Of a DNA stretch of 41,861 nucleotides, positions 1-9,364 are shown piece after piece. The notes under the pieces are model-generated. The model did not search any database. It was not told the DNA's origin and worked only from the letters and a program-made list of their open reading frames with translations. The position numbers and the translations under genes are program-made. How positions within the stretch are numbered: position 1 is the stretch's first letter; each line of letters opens with the position of its first letter. The DNA is from Melioribacteraceae bacterium (GTDB lineage Bacteria; Bacteroidota; Ignavibacteria; Ignavibacteriales; Melioribacteraceae), in assembly GCA_027013735.1 (NCBI GenBank), contig JALWGH010000125.1, positions 1-41,861 on the forward strand. Reading direction: 5' to 3'.

Positions 1-1
1 A

Positions 2-133
2 TTTTTGGCCGGCTCGTTTGTGTTGTCCACCGCCGTTGGCGGGGCAGCAAAAATCGTGACAAAACGTTTAATTAAATTGAAAACCATTAGGAATCTTTTG
101 CCACCAGTTTTAAACTTGTTCCCCCTATTTTAA
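2..133 (+). CDS. C-terminal fragment of a truncated ORF of unknown function (possible membrane or amphipathic protein)
   Basis: Frame 2 is open from the window edge to TAA at 131-133: FLAGSFVLSTAVGGAAKIVTKRLIKLKTIRNLLPPVLNLFPLF. Only 43 aa are visible. Confidence 0.35.
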   Translation, partial: FLAGSFVLSTAVGGAAKIVTKRLIKLKTIRNLLPPVLNLFPLF

Positions 134-372
134 AACTGTAAAAAAAAATAATTCCCCTAAAATTTGCTATTAGTCAAAATAAGTTCTATTATTACGTATT
201 AAAATTTTGTAAGTACTTGGTTTACGCCATTCTCATTAGTTAACCCGGTTGTTTCCCCGTAAACATTCCCCGGTACTAACCTGAAGTTCGCGCACCAATT
301 TCTGAGATGCTTCAACTTAGAATAGGCGGATGACAAAGTACCCATTTAGTAACACAATCAAAAGGAAAAACT

Positions 373-573
373 ATGGAAACCGGAAAGGTCAAATGGTTTA
401 ACGGAACAAAAGGCTACGGCTTTATCACGAGAGATAATGGCGAAGATATCTTTGTTCATTACAGTTCAATCGAGAGCGATGGCTTTAAGACGTTAAACGA
501 AGGCGACGAAGTAGAATTCGAAGTCGAAGAAGGCGCAAAAGGTTTGCAAGCTACACACGTATCTGTAAAATAA
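373..573 (+). CDS. cspA: Cold-shock domain protein (CspA family)
   Basis: [51 protein letters not shown] has RNP1 (KGYGFI) and RNP2 (DIFVHY) motifs. AAAAGGAAA lies upstream of the ATG. Confidence 0.97.
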   Translation: METGKVKWFNGTKGYGFITRDNGEDIFVHYSSIESDGFKTLNEGDEVEFEVEEGAKGLQATHVSVK

Positions 574-598
574 GGAAGAGCTTGAAACACGCTTTAGA

Positions 599-626
599 CC
601 CCGCTTTTAAGCGGGGTTTTTTATTT
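599..626 (+). terminator. Rho-independent terminator after cspA
   Basis: CCCCGC TTTTAA GCGGGG followed by TTTTTTATTTT. The stem is 6 bp and perfect with a U-tract on the + strand. Confidence 0.9.
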
Positions 627-1050
627 TAGTCAAGCATTTTTTCAAGAGTGGAAATCAAATCGTTTTGTTCCGCGGTTTTTAAGGATTTTAGCAAATCTTT
701 GCTTGCTGAAATCAGGAACTCGGAATGCTCTTCGCAAATGTTTTCTCCTTTGGAAGTAAGTGTAAGGGCAACAGCTCTTCTGTCTTTGTCCGAGTGAAAT
801 CTTTTTAAAAGCTTTTTGCCCTCCAACTTGTCAACTATTGCGGTAAGATTATTTTTGGGGATTGAAAGAGCCGTGGAGATTTCTTTCATAATGCAGTAAT
901 CGTGATCGCCAACGTAAAAAAGCACTTGCGATTCGAGAACGGAAAGTTCGACCCCTTTTTGGTCTAAAAATTCTTTTTCCTTTTTTGAAAATTTGGAAAC
1001 GAGTTTTTCAAGCTGCTCTTTTAATTTGGATGCCTTGCTTTTTGCCATTT
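626..1050 (-). CDS. MarR-family transcriptional regulator
   Basis: Winged-helix MarR pattern (SIPKNNLTAIVDKLEGKKLLKRFHSDKDRRAVALTLTSKGENI). Start placed at internal Met (MAKSKASK, codon 1048-1050) because AAAGGAG precedes it; the ORF track extends to 1090. Confidence 0.88.
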
Positions 1051-1207
1051 TATTTCTCCTTTTGAATATTTCAAAAACTGAACTATTCAAAAATAAAAAG
1101 GAATTTTAAAGAGGACAAATGTTTTTGACTTCTCAAAGTTTGAACCTAAATTTGCAACTCTTTTTTACAGGAACTAAATTTAACAAACCAAAATAAAAGT
1201 TAAAGAA

Positions 1208-1912
1208 ATGTTATTACCCGGAGCAATTAAACAAGTAGATTTTTTCTTAAAGAATGTTGATGTTAAAGAAAAAAATGTGCTTGTGTTAGGGAGCGGAGCC
1301 GAAGAGGCTGCTGTTAAAATGTTAAACAACGGGGCAGTCTCGGTTGAGATTGTTGTTGAAGATTACGAGCAATTCCTTCAGTCGAGGTTAAACTTGGAAA
1401 GCGTGGCGGAAATTGAAGTCAAATTAATGGAGTTCCAATCCCTTGATTACAAAGCATCCGAATTTGATTTTGTTTTTGCGCAAGCGTCAATCTCCGTTGA
1501 GGGGAGGAATAAAATAGTAAAGGAAATCCGCCGTGTGCTTAAAAAGGAAGGAATCTTTTGCAGCGGCGAAATTGTGAAATTACAAAAAGATGTTCCCGCG
1601 TTTGTCCGCAATATGTTCGAAAGCTCTGGACTTGAACCTCTCTTTTCCGGTGAAGTTCAAGGTTATTACGAGCAAAGGAAATTTGAATTGCTGAAGACAA
1701 AAGATTTGTCCTTTACACTAAAGGAGTATTATTCGGGCATTGTTAAAAAATCCGAGGAAGCCGAAAAGGATTTAACCCCGAAAGAAAAATCGTATTACAA
1801 AAAATTACTAAACAGAGTTCATCACGAGTCAAATGTTTATTTGAAATTAGGCGGGGCAAAGTTTATCTGCTTTCAGGTGTTTCTGCTTAAAAACAACAAG
1901 GAAAATCAGTAA
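1208..1912 (+). CDS. Class I SAM-dependent methyltransferase-like protein
   Basis: Rossmann-type glycine motif VLVLGSGAEEAA and later FDFVFAQASI...EIRRVLKKEGIF, as in UbiE/MenG-like methyltransferases. TAA overlaps the rlmD ATG (TAATG). Confidence 0.65.
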   Translation: MLLPGAIKQVDFFLKNVDVKEKNVLVLGSGAEEAAVKMLNNGAVSVEIVVEDYEQFLQSRLNLESVAEIEVKLMEFQSLDYKASEFDFVFAQASISVEGRNKIVKEIRRVLKKEGIFCSGEIVKLQKDVPAFVRNMFESSGLEPLFSGEVQGYYEQRKFELLKTKDLSFTLKEYYSGIVKKSEEAEKDLTPKEKSYYKKLLNRVHHESNVYLKLGGAKFICFQVFLLKNNKENQ

Positions 1913-3348
1913 TGAAAAAAGGCGAAATTGTTAGTCTGGAAATAGAAGATTACGCATTCGAGGGCAAGGGAATCGCTAAGATTGAACAAGGCGAAGGGAA
2001 AAAATTTGTCGTCTTTGTTCACGGCGCTTACCCGGGGGACAAGGTTGAAGCACGGATTGTTAAAAAGAAAAAAAGTTTTGCGGAAGCCAAAACAATCAAT
2101 ATTATTAGGGCTTCGGACAAAAGAACACAGGCAAAATGCAAGTATTTCGGCGTTTGCGGAGGGTGCAAACAACAAGATTTAAAATACGAATGGCAATTGA
2201 ACTACAAAGCCCGGCAAGTAAAGGACGCTTTCGAAAGAATTGCAGGCATTACTGAATTTGAAATGCAAGAGATTTTACCGAGCGAAAATATTTTCCGTTA
2301 CAGAAACAAAATGGAATTTTCCTTTGCAGACAAAAGATGGTTGACGAAAGAAGAATTGGAAAGTCAAGAAGAAATCACGGACAGAAATTTTGCTCTCGGT
2401 CTTCACATCCCGCGGATATTTGACAAAGTGGTTGATATTGACGAGTGTTTTCTGCAACCAGAAGTAAACGACAATATTCTCAATTTGACCCGCGATTTTT
2501 TTAAGTCCCGGAGTGTCTCCATTTACTCAACCAAAACACACACAGGCTTCTTGAGAAATCTGGTAATTAGAAATTCCGCACACACAAACGACTTAATGGT
2601 AAACATTGTTACCTCTGCAGAAGACGATGAGTTAATGGGCAAATACGCCGAAACTCTCGTGAAGGAAATTCCGGCAATTACGACCATCGTCAATAATATC
2701 AACACCAAAAAAGCACAGGTCGCTGTTGGGGACTATGAAAAGACACTTTACGGCAACGGTTACATTTACGATTTTATTGGCGACAATAAATACAGGGTGA
2801 GCGCTAATTCGTTTTTCCAAACAAACACGTTGCAAGCCGAAAAGCTTTACGCAACGGCGTTGGAGTTTGCCGGACTTGCCGGCGACGAATTTGTTTACGA
2901 TCTCTATTCCGGTGCCGGAACTATTACACTGTTTTTTGCAAACTACGCCGAAGCTCTGTTCGGCTTTGAGAGCGTGCAATCGGCTGTGGACGACGCAAAA
3001 GAAAACGCGGTAATGAATTCGAAAACAAATGCGGAATTTTTTACGGCTGATTTGAACAAATCGTTTTTACCCGTGGTAGAAAAACTTTCTTTACCTTTGC
3101 CGGATGTTTTAATTGCCGACCCGCCGCGCTCGGGGATGAACCCGAAAACGGTTAAAGATATTTTGAAATTGGCGCCGGAGAAAATTGTTTACATTTCTTG
3201 CAACCCGGCTACGCAGGCAAGGGACGTGAAGCTGTTAGTTGAAAATGACGATTACGAGTTAATTAAAATTCGACCGGTGGACATGTTTCCTCACACGTTT
3301 CACATTGAAAATGTTGCATTGCTCAAGAAGAAAGGGAAAACGGTTTAA
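1912..3348 (+). CDS. rlmD: 23S rRNA (uracil-C5)-methyltransferase, RlmD/TrmA family
   Basis: N-terminal TRAM-like region, [13 protein letters not shown] Fe-S cysteines, [15 protein letters not shown] motif, [10 protein letters not shown], and [11 protein letters not shown] catalytic motif. Confidence 0.92.
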   Translation: MKKGEIVSLEIEDYAFEGKGIAKIEQGEGKKFVVFVHGAYPGDKVEARIVKKKKSFAEAKTINIIRASDKRTQAKCKYFGVCGGCKQQDLKYEWQLNYKARQVKDAFERIAGITEFEMQEILPSENIFRYRNKMEFSFADKRWLTKEELESQEEITDRNFALGLHIPRIFDKVVDIDECFLQPEVNDNILNLTRDFFKSRSVSIYSTKTHTGFLRNLVIRNSAHTNDLMVNIVTSAEDDELMGKYAETLVKEIPAITTIVNNINTKKAQVAVGDYEKTLYGNGYIYDFIGDNKYRVSANSFFQTNTLQAEKLYATALEFAGLAGDEFVYDLYSGAGTITLFFANYAEALFGFESVQSAVDDAKENAVMNSKTNAEFFTADLNKSFLPVVEKLSLPLPDVLIADPPRSGMNPKTVKDILKLAPEKIVYISCNPATQARDVKLLVENDDYELIKIRPVDMFPHTFHIENVALLKKKGKTV

Positions 3349-5531
3349 CCTTCGTGAAATCTTTCGAAGACAAGTTCCATTATTTTTTTACCCGCCTCGG
3401 GTAAAGGCGTGCCCGGACCAAAAATAGCCGAAACTCCGGCTTTAAAAAGGAAGTCGTAATCCTGCGGCGGAATCACACCCCCGACAATTACAATAATGTC
3501 GCCCCTGCCGTGTTTTTTAAGTTCTTCGATTAAAGCCGGGACAAGCGTTTTGTGTCCGGCGGCAAGTGAACTTACGCCGACAACGTGCACGTCGTTTTCA
3601 ATTGCCTGTTTTGCCGTCTCTTCGGGAGTTTGGAAAAGCGGGCCGAGGTCAACGTCAAATCCCATGTCCGCGTAGGCTGTAGCAACAACCTTTGCTCCGC
3701 GATCGTGTCCGTCCTGCCCCATTTTAGCGACTAAAATTCTTGGTCGCCTGCCTTCTTCCTCGGCAAATTTATCTGTCAAGTTTTTTACTTCTTCCATTTC
3801 TTTCTCCTTTTCTTTTCCGAACTCACCGATGTAAACCCCCGAAACAATTTTGGTAGAAGCCTTGAATCGTCCGCTTACTTTTTCGATTGCGTAGGAAATT
3901 TCTCCGAGCGTAGCCCTTTTTCGCGCCGCTTCCACTGCCAACGCAAGCAGGTTTCCTTTGCCCGTTTCGACCGATTCGGTAATTGCATTTAGCGCCCGTT
4001 GAACTTCGTCGTTGTTCCTTCTTTTTTTAATTTCATTTAATCTTTTGATTTGATTCGTTCTTACGGCGCGGTTGTCAATTTCGAGTATTTCAATTGGTTC
4101 TTCCTTTTCGGGCTTGAATTTATTGACTCCGACGATTGTCTCCTTGCCGGAATCAATTAGAGCTTGTCTCCTCGCGGCTGCTTCTTCCACTCTCAATTTC
4201 GGGATTCCCGCTTCGATTGCTTTGGTCATTCCGCCATAAGATTCGATTTCCAAAATGTGCTCCCAGGTCTTTTTCAGTAATGCGTCAGTCAAATATTCAA
4301 CAAAGTACGAACCGCCCCACGGGTCGATTACTTTTGTGAGGTCGGTTTCTTCCTGAAGGTAGAGCTGTGTGTTACGTGCAATGCGCGCGGAAAAATCCGT
4401 GGGCAGAGCAATTGCTTCGTCGAGTGAATTTGTGTGTAAGGATTGCGTGTGTCCCGTTACGGCGGCAAGCGCTTCGATGCAAGTACGCGCAACGTTGTTA
4501 AACGGGTCTTGCTCGGTCAAGCTCCAGCCGGAAGTTTGCGTGTGCGCCCGCAGGGACATTGACTTCGGATTTTTCGGATTGAAAGTTTTCATTAAACTTG
4601 CCCAAATCATTCTCGCGGCACGCATCTTTGCAACTTCAATAAAGTAATTCATTCCGACGCCCCAAAAGAAAGAAATCCTCGGTGCAAAAGAATCGATGTC
4701 CAGTCCGGCGTCAATTCCAACGCGTACGTATTCCAAGCCGTCCGAGAGAGTGTAAGCCATTTCAAGGTCGGCGGTGGCTCCGGCTTCCTGCAGGTGGTAA
4801 CCGGAAACACTAATGCTGTTGAACTTCGGCATGTTTTCCGAAGTAAACTTAAAAATATCCGCAATTATTCGCATGCTTGTTTCAGGCGGGTAAATGTAAG
4901 TGTTGCGTACCATGTATTCTTTTAAAATGTCATTCTGGATTGTGCCTGATAATTGTGCGGGACTTACACCTTGTTCTTCCGCGGCAACAATGTAGAAAGC
5001 CATTACCGGAAGCACTGCGCCGTTCATCGTCATTGAAACGGAAATTTCGCCGAGAGGAATCCCGTCGAAGAGAATTTTCATGTCCTCAACCGTGTCGATG
5101 GCAACGCCTGCTTTACCTACGTCTCCCACAACGCGCGGGTGGTCGGAATCGTAACCGCGGTGGGTGGGGAGGTCGAAAGCAACGGACAAGCCCTTTTGCC
5201 CTTGAGCAAGATTCCTTTTGTAAAAAGCATTGCTCTCCTCTGCGGTGGAGAAACCTGCGTACTGGCGTATTGTCCAAGGACGCACAACGTACATTGTAGC
5301 GTAAGGACCTTTAAGGAACGGGGGAATACCGGGAAGGTAGTCAATGTGTTCAATGTTTTTAGTGTCTTCCGATGTGTAAAGAGGCTTGATTGGAATTCGT
5401 TCCAAAGTTTGCAAGGCAAAGTCTTTGGGACTTTTGCCTGTCTCCTTAATGAATTTCTCTTCCCATTCTTTCCTGCTGATTTTTACCGAGCGTTTTTTGA
5501 ATTTTATTTTTGTAAAATCGGGTTGTTTCAT
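3345..5531 (-). CDS. scpA: Methylmalonyl-CoA mutase, large (catalytic, B12-binding) subunit
   Basis: [52 protein letters not shown]-terminal B12-binding motif [36 protein letters not shown]. Confidence 0.97.
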   Translation of the reverse strand: MKQPDFTKIKFKKRSVKISRKEWEEKFIKETGKSPKDFALQTLERIPIKPLYTSEDTKNIEHIDYLPGIPPFLKGPYATMYVVRPWTIRQYAGFSTAEESNAFYKRNLAQGQKGLSVAFDLPTHRGYDSDHPRVVGDVGKAGVAIDTVEDMKILFDGIPLGEISVSMTMNGAVLPVMAFYIVAAEEQGVSPAQLSGTIQNDILKEYMVRNTYIYPPETSMRIIADIFKFTSENMPKFNSISVSGYHLQEAGATADLEMAYTLSDGLEYVRVGIDAGLDIDSFAPRISFFWGVGMNYFIEVAKMRAARMIWASLMKTFNPKNPKSMSLRAHTQTSGWSLTEQDPFNNVARTCIEALAAVTGHTQSLHTNSLDEAIALPTDFSARIARNTQLYLQEETDLTKVIDPWGGSYFVEYLTDALLKKTWEHILEIESYGGMTKAIEAGIPKLRVEEAAARRQALIDSGKETIVGVNKFKPEKEEPIEILEIDNRAVRTNQIKRLNEIKKRRNNDEVQRALNAITESVETGKGNLLALAVEAARKRATLGEISYAIEKVSGRFKASTKIVSGVYIGEFGKEKEKEMEEVKNLTDKFAEEEGRRPRILVAKMGQDGHDRGAKVVATAYADMGFDVDLGPLFQTPEETAKQAIENDVHVVGVSSLAAGHKTLVPALIEELKKHGRGDIIVIVGGVIPPQDYDFLFKAGVSAIFGPGTPLPEAGKKIMELVFERFHEG

Positions 5532-5701
5532 TTTCTTAATTTTCCTTAATCATTTTGTTACCTTTTGTTCTTGCCTTGGAGCAAGTTTAAATTTCGAGGT
5601 AAATAAACACTTATTTTAATTATGTTAAAAATCACTCTTCATTTAAACCTTGGAACTCTCCCCCTGTTCAAACCACGTTGAAAATTACAGGTCAACAGAA
5701 T

Positions 5702-5726
5702 CCCCCTCTCTTTGTAAGAGAGGGGG
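5702..5726. repeat. Perfect 9-bp inverted repeat (CCCCCTCTC-N7-GAGAGGGGG)
   Basis: Read directly: ccccctctc tttgtaa gagaggggg, followed by atatagggggtgag. Lies between the two mutase subunit genes. Confidence 0.85.
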
Positions 5727-5790
5727 ATATAGGGGGTGAGTTATTAATAAAATATTTTTCTAATTAACCTTAATTTCTCCTTTCTTATTT

Positions 5791-7704
5791 TCAAATAAGT
5801 ATTTTATTTAAAATAATTTTGTAAACCTCAATCGCATTTATTCCCGGGTAAATCGAAAAAATATTTTTTCCGAAGTCTGTTTCTTCAGTCGTGTAAACAA
5901 AAACAGGGTAATCGTTTTTTCCCGAAAGTTTTTCAATAAATGATTTTGCTTTTGAATCTTCGTTGCTTAAAATAACCACAGCATCAGAGCGGGAGGTAAT
6001 TGTTTTTTCAGTTGAAGAGAATTCGGTAACTTCAAATCCTGCGGCTTCAAAAAGACTTTTTACAAAGTCGGACTTTTTCTTTAGCACAAGGGGATTATCG
6101 TGAATTAAAAGGGCGACAGTAACTTTTTTATTTCTCTGTTGCTCAATCTCTTCCGCACGGATTCTTACTTCCTCAAACGTTTCGGCTAACCTGAATTGTT
6201 TTAACGGACGAGCGGTAATTGTTTCTTCCAAATTGTCCTGAAATTTTTGTAACAAATCATTTAACTCTTCCTCAAAAGTTTTTCTTTTGGGATTTTTTTT
6301 GCCGTAGGAATTGCGTTCATTTGTGTGTGCGTAATCGCTTGATTTTTCTTTAGGGTTGGCGTATTTGTTAATCCCGATTAGCACCTTCTTTTGGGCCTCG
6401 ATGTTTTCAACCTCTTTTTGGGCATTTGCTTCAATATTTTCCTGAACAAATCCTTTTTGCAACGCCTTGATTATTCCTCCTTGGCGTTGAATCTCTTGGA
6501 AAAACCCCCAGCTTTTTTCTGCCAACTCGTTCGTCAAATTTTCAACGAAGAACGCTCCGCCTGCCGGATCGATTATTTGATTTAAATGCGATTCTTCCTT
6601 TAGAATTAAATGAACATTGCGCGCAATGCGTTCGCCCAAATCGGAAGGAGAGCCAAACAGAAAATCGAACGGAGCAATTTCAATTGAATCTGCGCCGCCT
6701 GCAATTGCGGAGAATGCCTCCGTAGTTACACGCAGCATATTTACGTAAGGGTCAAATTTTGTGAAGTTAAATTCGGAGGTAACCGCTTTAATGAAAACGT
6801 TGAATTCTATTCCGTACTCGTCAAGGACGTTCTGCCACAACATTCTAAATGCGCGCAGTTTTGCAATCTCCTTGAAAAAGGACGAACCTGTTGAAAAAGT
6901 AAAGAGGGAAAGTTTTACAACTTCCTCGGGTGCAATTTTTTTTTCTGCGAGCGTGTTAATGTATTCAACTGCTTCGGAAAGGGCAATTGCAATTTCCTGT
7001 ACGGCATTAGCTCCGCCGTTTGAATAGGGGACTGAAGAAATGTCAATTGCTTTAAGTTGTGATTTCCTTTGCAAAGTTTTTTTTACTTGTTTTTCCAGAA
7101 GGAGCAACTCGTTTTCAAGAGTACCGTGAATAGCTAAACTTCCAATGGGATTGGAAAGAACACCGCCTTTAATTTTTTGAAAATCAATGCTGTTCTTGTC
7201 GGCAAATTTTTCGAGTGAAGTAAAAAGAGAAAGAGCAGTCTCCCCTGCATTAAAAAAAACAGGAATGGAAGTAAGGTTTATTCCGGCAAGAGCTTCTTTT
7301 AAGTCATCGTAGTTTTCTATTGCTGTGTTTTTGCCTGTGTCAATTGTGCCGGAGTTCATTCCGTTTTCAATAAGTGATTCTAACTTACGGTTAATTTCTT
7401 CAGCCGAACTTCCGTAAATTTTTTGTGTAGTGAGCCAGCCGTTTGCAACGTTTCCCGATGCTGTTGAGCCTCTTAAAAAAGGAATAAAACCCGGGTAGCT
7501 CTCTTTGATTTCAGGCTCAACATCTTCCTCAAAATAGAGAGGCTTTAGTTTTATTCCTTCGGCTAAAAAACTGAATAAAATTTCTTTGGATTTCCCTTTT
7601 AATTCTTTTTCTACAAGCTGTTCCCAATCTTTAATTTTAGGCGCGGGAAAGAGTTTTTTTAACTCGAGATTTTTAGGTAATGCAGAGCTTCTGCTTTTTT
7701 CCAT
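5791..7704 (-). CDS. mutA: Methylmalonyl-CoA mutase, small subunit
   Basis: PGFIPFLRGSTASGNVANGWLTTQKIYGSSAEEIN and IIDPAGGAFFVENLTNELAEKSW match the mutase fold. The degenerate C-terminal domain lacks the DxHxxG B12 motif, typical of the small subunit. Confidence 0.9.
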   Translation of the reverse strand: MEKSRSSALPKNLELKKLFPAPKIKDWEQLVEKELKGKSKEILFSFLAEGIKLKPLYFEEDVEPEIKESYPGFIPFLRGSTASGNVANGWLTTQKIYGSSAEEINRKLESLIENGMNSGTIDTGKNTAIENYDDLKEALAGINLTSIPVFFNAGETALSLFTSLEKFADKNSIDFQKIKGGVLSNPIGSLAIHGTLENELLLLEKQVKKTLQRKSQLKAIDISSVPYSNGGANAVQEIAIALSEAVEYINTLAEKKIAPEEVVKLSLFTFSTGSSFFKEIAKLRAFRMLWQNVLDEYGIEFNVFIKAVTSEFNFTKFDPYVNMLRVTTEAFSAIAGGADSIEIAPFDFLFGSPSDLGERIARNVHLILKEESHLNQIIDPAGGAFFVENLTNELAEKSWGFFQEIQRQGGIIKALQKGFVQENIEANAQKEVENIEAQKKVLIGINKYANPKEKSSDYAHTNERNSYGKKNPKRKTFEEELNDLLQKFQDNLEETITARPLKQFRLAETFEEVRIRAEEIEQQRNKKVTVALLIHDNPLVLKKKSDFVKSLFEAAGFEVTEFSSTEKTITSRSDAVVILSNEDSKAKSFIEKLSGKNDYPVFVYTTEETDFGKNIFSIYPGINAIEVYKIILNKILI

Positions 7705-7791
7705 TATTTTTATTAAATTTATTTTTTATTAAATATTATTAAGTTACTTTTAAAATTAGCAAAAATAAAGAAATTAAGAGGAGAAAAAGTT

Positions 7792-8931
7792 TTGCCTCTT
7801 ACAACCAAGTTTGCTCCTCCGGAAAGAGCCACGGACGAGGAGCTTAAGAAGCAAATAACGTTAATTCGGAAAAAAAGTTTTACTAAAAAATTTCTGGATG
7901 CGATCCCGTTGTTTGTAACGGTACTTAATAAGTATCGTCAGTTTGTTTTCGTAAATAAGACATTTCTGATATTTGCTGGGGTTGAAAAGGAGGAAGAAGT
8001 ATTAGGGCTAAGACCGGGAGAGGCGGTGAATTGTATTCATGCACACGAAAATGAAGCCGGATGCGGAACAACGGAATTTTGCCGTTATTGCGGCGCGGTT
8101 AATTCTATTTTGGAAGCGCAAAAGGGAAAGGCAAACGAGAAGGAATGTTTGATAACTCAGACAAATCACAATGTATTGGATTTGTTAGTCTGGTCAGCTC
8201 CTTTTCAAGTTGAAGATGAGCAATTTGTCATTTTTGCTATTCGGGATATTCAACACGAAAAGAGACGTAGAGCTCTCGAAAGAATTTTTTTCCACGATGT
8301 TCTCAATACTGCCGGTAGCCTGAGAGGTTTCAGTACCTTATTACAAGAAGCCGAGGATGAAGAGGAAATTAAGGAATACGGTAGGTTTATTTACGAAGTT
8401 ACCGATAAACTTATTGAAGAGATTCAGGCTCAAAAGGATTTGCTTGCCGCTGAGAACGATGATTTGCAGGTACAAGAACGCGACATTTCCACTACCGATT
8501 TACTTAACGAGATTAAAAATCAGTTTAAAGAACAGCAAATTGCACTCGGTAAGAAAATTGTTATTGACCCCGAGAGTGTCAGAACACTTTTTATAAGTGA
8601 CAAGGTACTTGTTCGTAGAATAATTTCTAATTTACTCAAGAATGCTTTGGAGGCAATCAATACGGGCGAAACCGTTACAATGGGCGTGAACCTTACTGAC
8701 GAAGGCGTTGATTTTTATGTTCATAATCCCGGGTATATGCCTTTGGAAGTGCAGACTCAAGTTTTTAACCGTTCCTTTTCGACAAAGGGAGTTAACCGCG
8801 GTTTGGGTACTTACAGTGTTAGGCTGCTGACTGAAAAATACTTAAAAGGTAAAGCCTATTTTGAAACAGACAAGCAAAAAGGTACAACATTCCACGTCGT
8901 TTTTCCTTACAACAATAAAAGTGAAGAATGA
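7792..8931 (+). CDS. PAS-domain sensor histidine kinase with Cys4 cluster in the PAS domain
   Basis: TTG start. PAS region FVTVLNKYRQFVFVNKTFLIFAGV; C-x9-C-x5-C-x2-C (CIHAHENEAGCGTTEFCRYC); H-box FFHDVLNTAGSLRGF; N-box NLLKNALEAI; RSFSTKGVNRGLGTYSVRLLTEKYLKG G2 region. Confidence 0.88.
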   Translation: MPLTTKFAPPERATDEELKKQITLIRKKSFTKKFLDAIPLFVTVLNKYRQFVFVNKTFLIFAGVEKEEEVLGLRPGEAVNCIHAHENEAGCGTTEFCRYCGAVNSILEAQKGKANEKECLITQTNHNVLDLLVWSAPFQVEDEQFVIFAIRDIQHEKRRRALERIFFHDVLNTAGSLRGFSTLLQEAEDEEEIKEYGRFIYEVTDKLIEEIQAQKDLLAAENDDLQVQERDISTTDLLNEIKNQFKEQQIALGKKIVIDPESVRTLFISDKVLVRRIISNLLKNALEAINTGETVTMGVNLTDEGVDFYVHNPGYMPLEVQTQVFNRSFSTKGVNRGLGTYSVRLLTEKYLKGKAYFETDKQKGTTFHVVFPYNNKSEE

Positions 8932-9272
8932 ACATTCAAGTAATCGGCACAAAGAAGTGCAAAGATACACAGAAAGCGGAAAGGTTTTTTAAAGAGAGAA
9001 GAATCCCTTTTCAGTTTAGGGACTTAACCGTTAAAGGTTTGTCAAAAGGTGAACTCGAAAATATTAAACGTGTGATTCCGGTTGACGATTTAATTGACAG
9101 AGAAGGAAAGCAATTTAAAAAGAGAAATTTGGAGTTCATGGTTCTTGACGTTGAAGAAGAAATTTTAGAAGATCCGTTATTGCTGAAAACACCAATTGTT
9201 CGTAACGGCAGAAAGGCTACGGTTGGTTACCGTCCCGAAGAATGGAAAGAATGGATTAAAGAGGAAGGGTAA
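8928..9272 (+). CDS. ArsC/Spx-family thioredoxin-like protein (arsenate reductase-like)
   Basis: MNIQVIGTKKCKDTQKAERFFKERRIPFQFRDL with single active-site Cys; LLLKTPIVRNGRKATVGYRPEEWKEW. ATGA overlap with the kinase. Confidence 0.85.
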   Translation: MNIQVIGTKKCKDTQKAERFFKERRIPFQFRDLTVKGLSKGELENIKRVIPVDDLIDREGKQFKKRNLEFMVLDVEEEILEDPLLLKTPIVRNGRKATVGYRPEEWKEWIKEEG

Positions 9273-9293
9273 AACATTTTTGTTTTTAATATT

Positions 9294-9336
9294 GTAGGGA
9301 CAGCTCATGAGCCGTCCCCAAGCGAGCTGTCCCTAC
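9294..9336. repeat. Perfect 13-bp inverted repeat (GTAGGGACAGCTC-N17-GAGCTGTCCCTAC)
   Basis: Read directly; lies between convergent genes ending at 9272 (+) and 9365 (-). Confidence 0.9.
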
Positions 9337-9364
9337 GACCAAGTTGTTTTAAATCATTTAATTG

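Noticed and set aside
4136-5619. Several 60-140 aa ORFs opposite or out of frame with the mutase large subunit
   Set aside because: Frame shadows of a confidently identified conserved enzyme.
7705-7791. Possible cobalamin riboswitch before the B12-dependent mutase genes
   Set aside because: The divergent gap is under 90 bp, extremely AT-rich, and shows no B12-box-like structured sequence.
8928-9272. Arsenic resistance operon
   Set aside because: The ArsC-like protein is not accompanied by arsR, arsB or acr3; its sequence fits the broader ArsC/Spx-like family, so an arsenate role is not supported.
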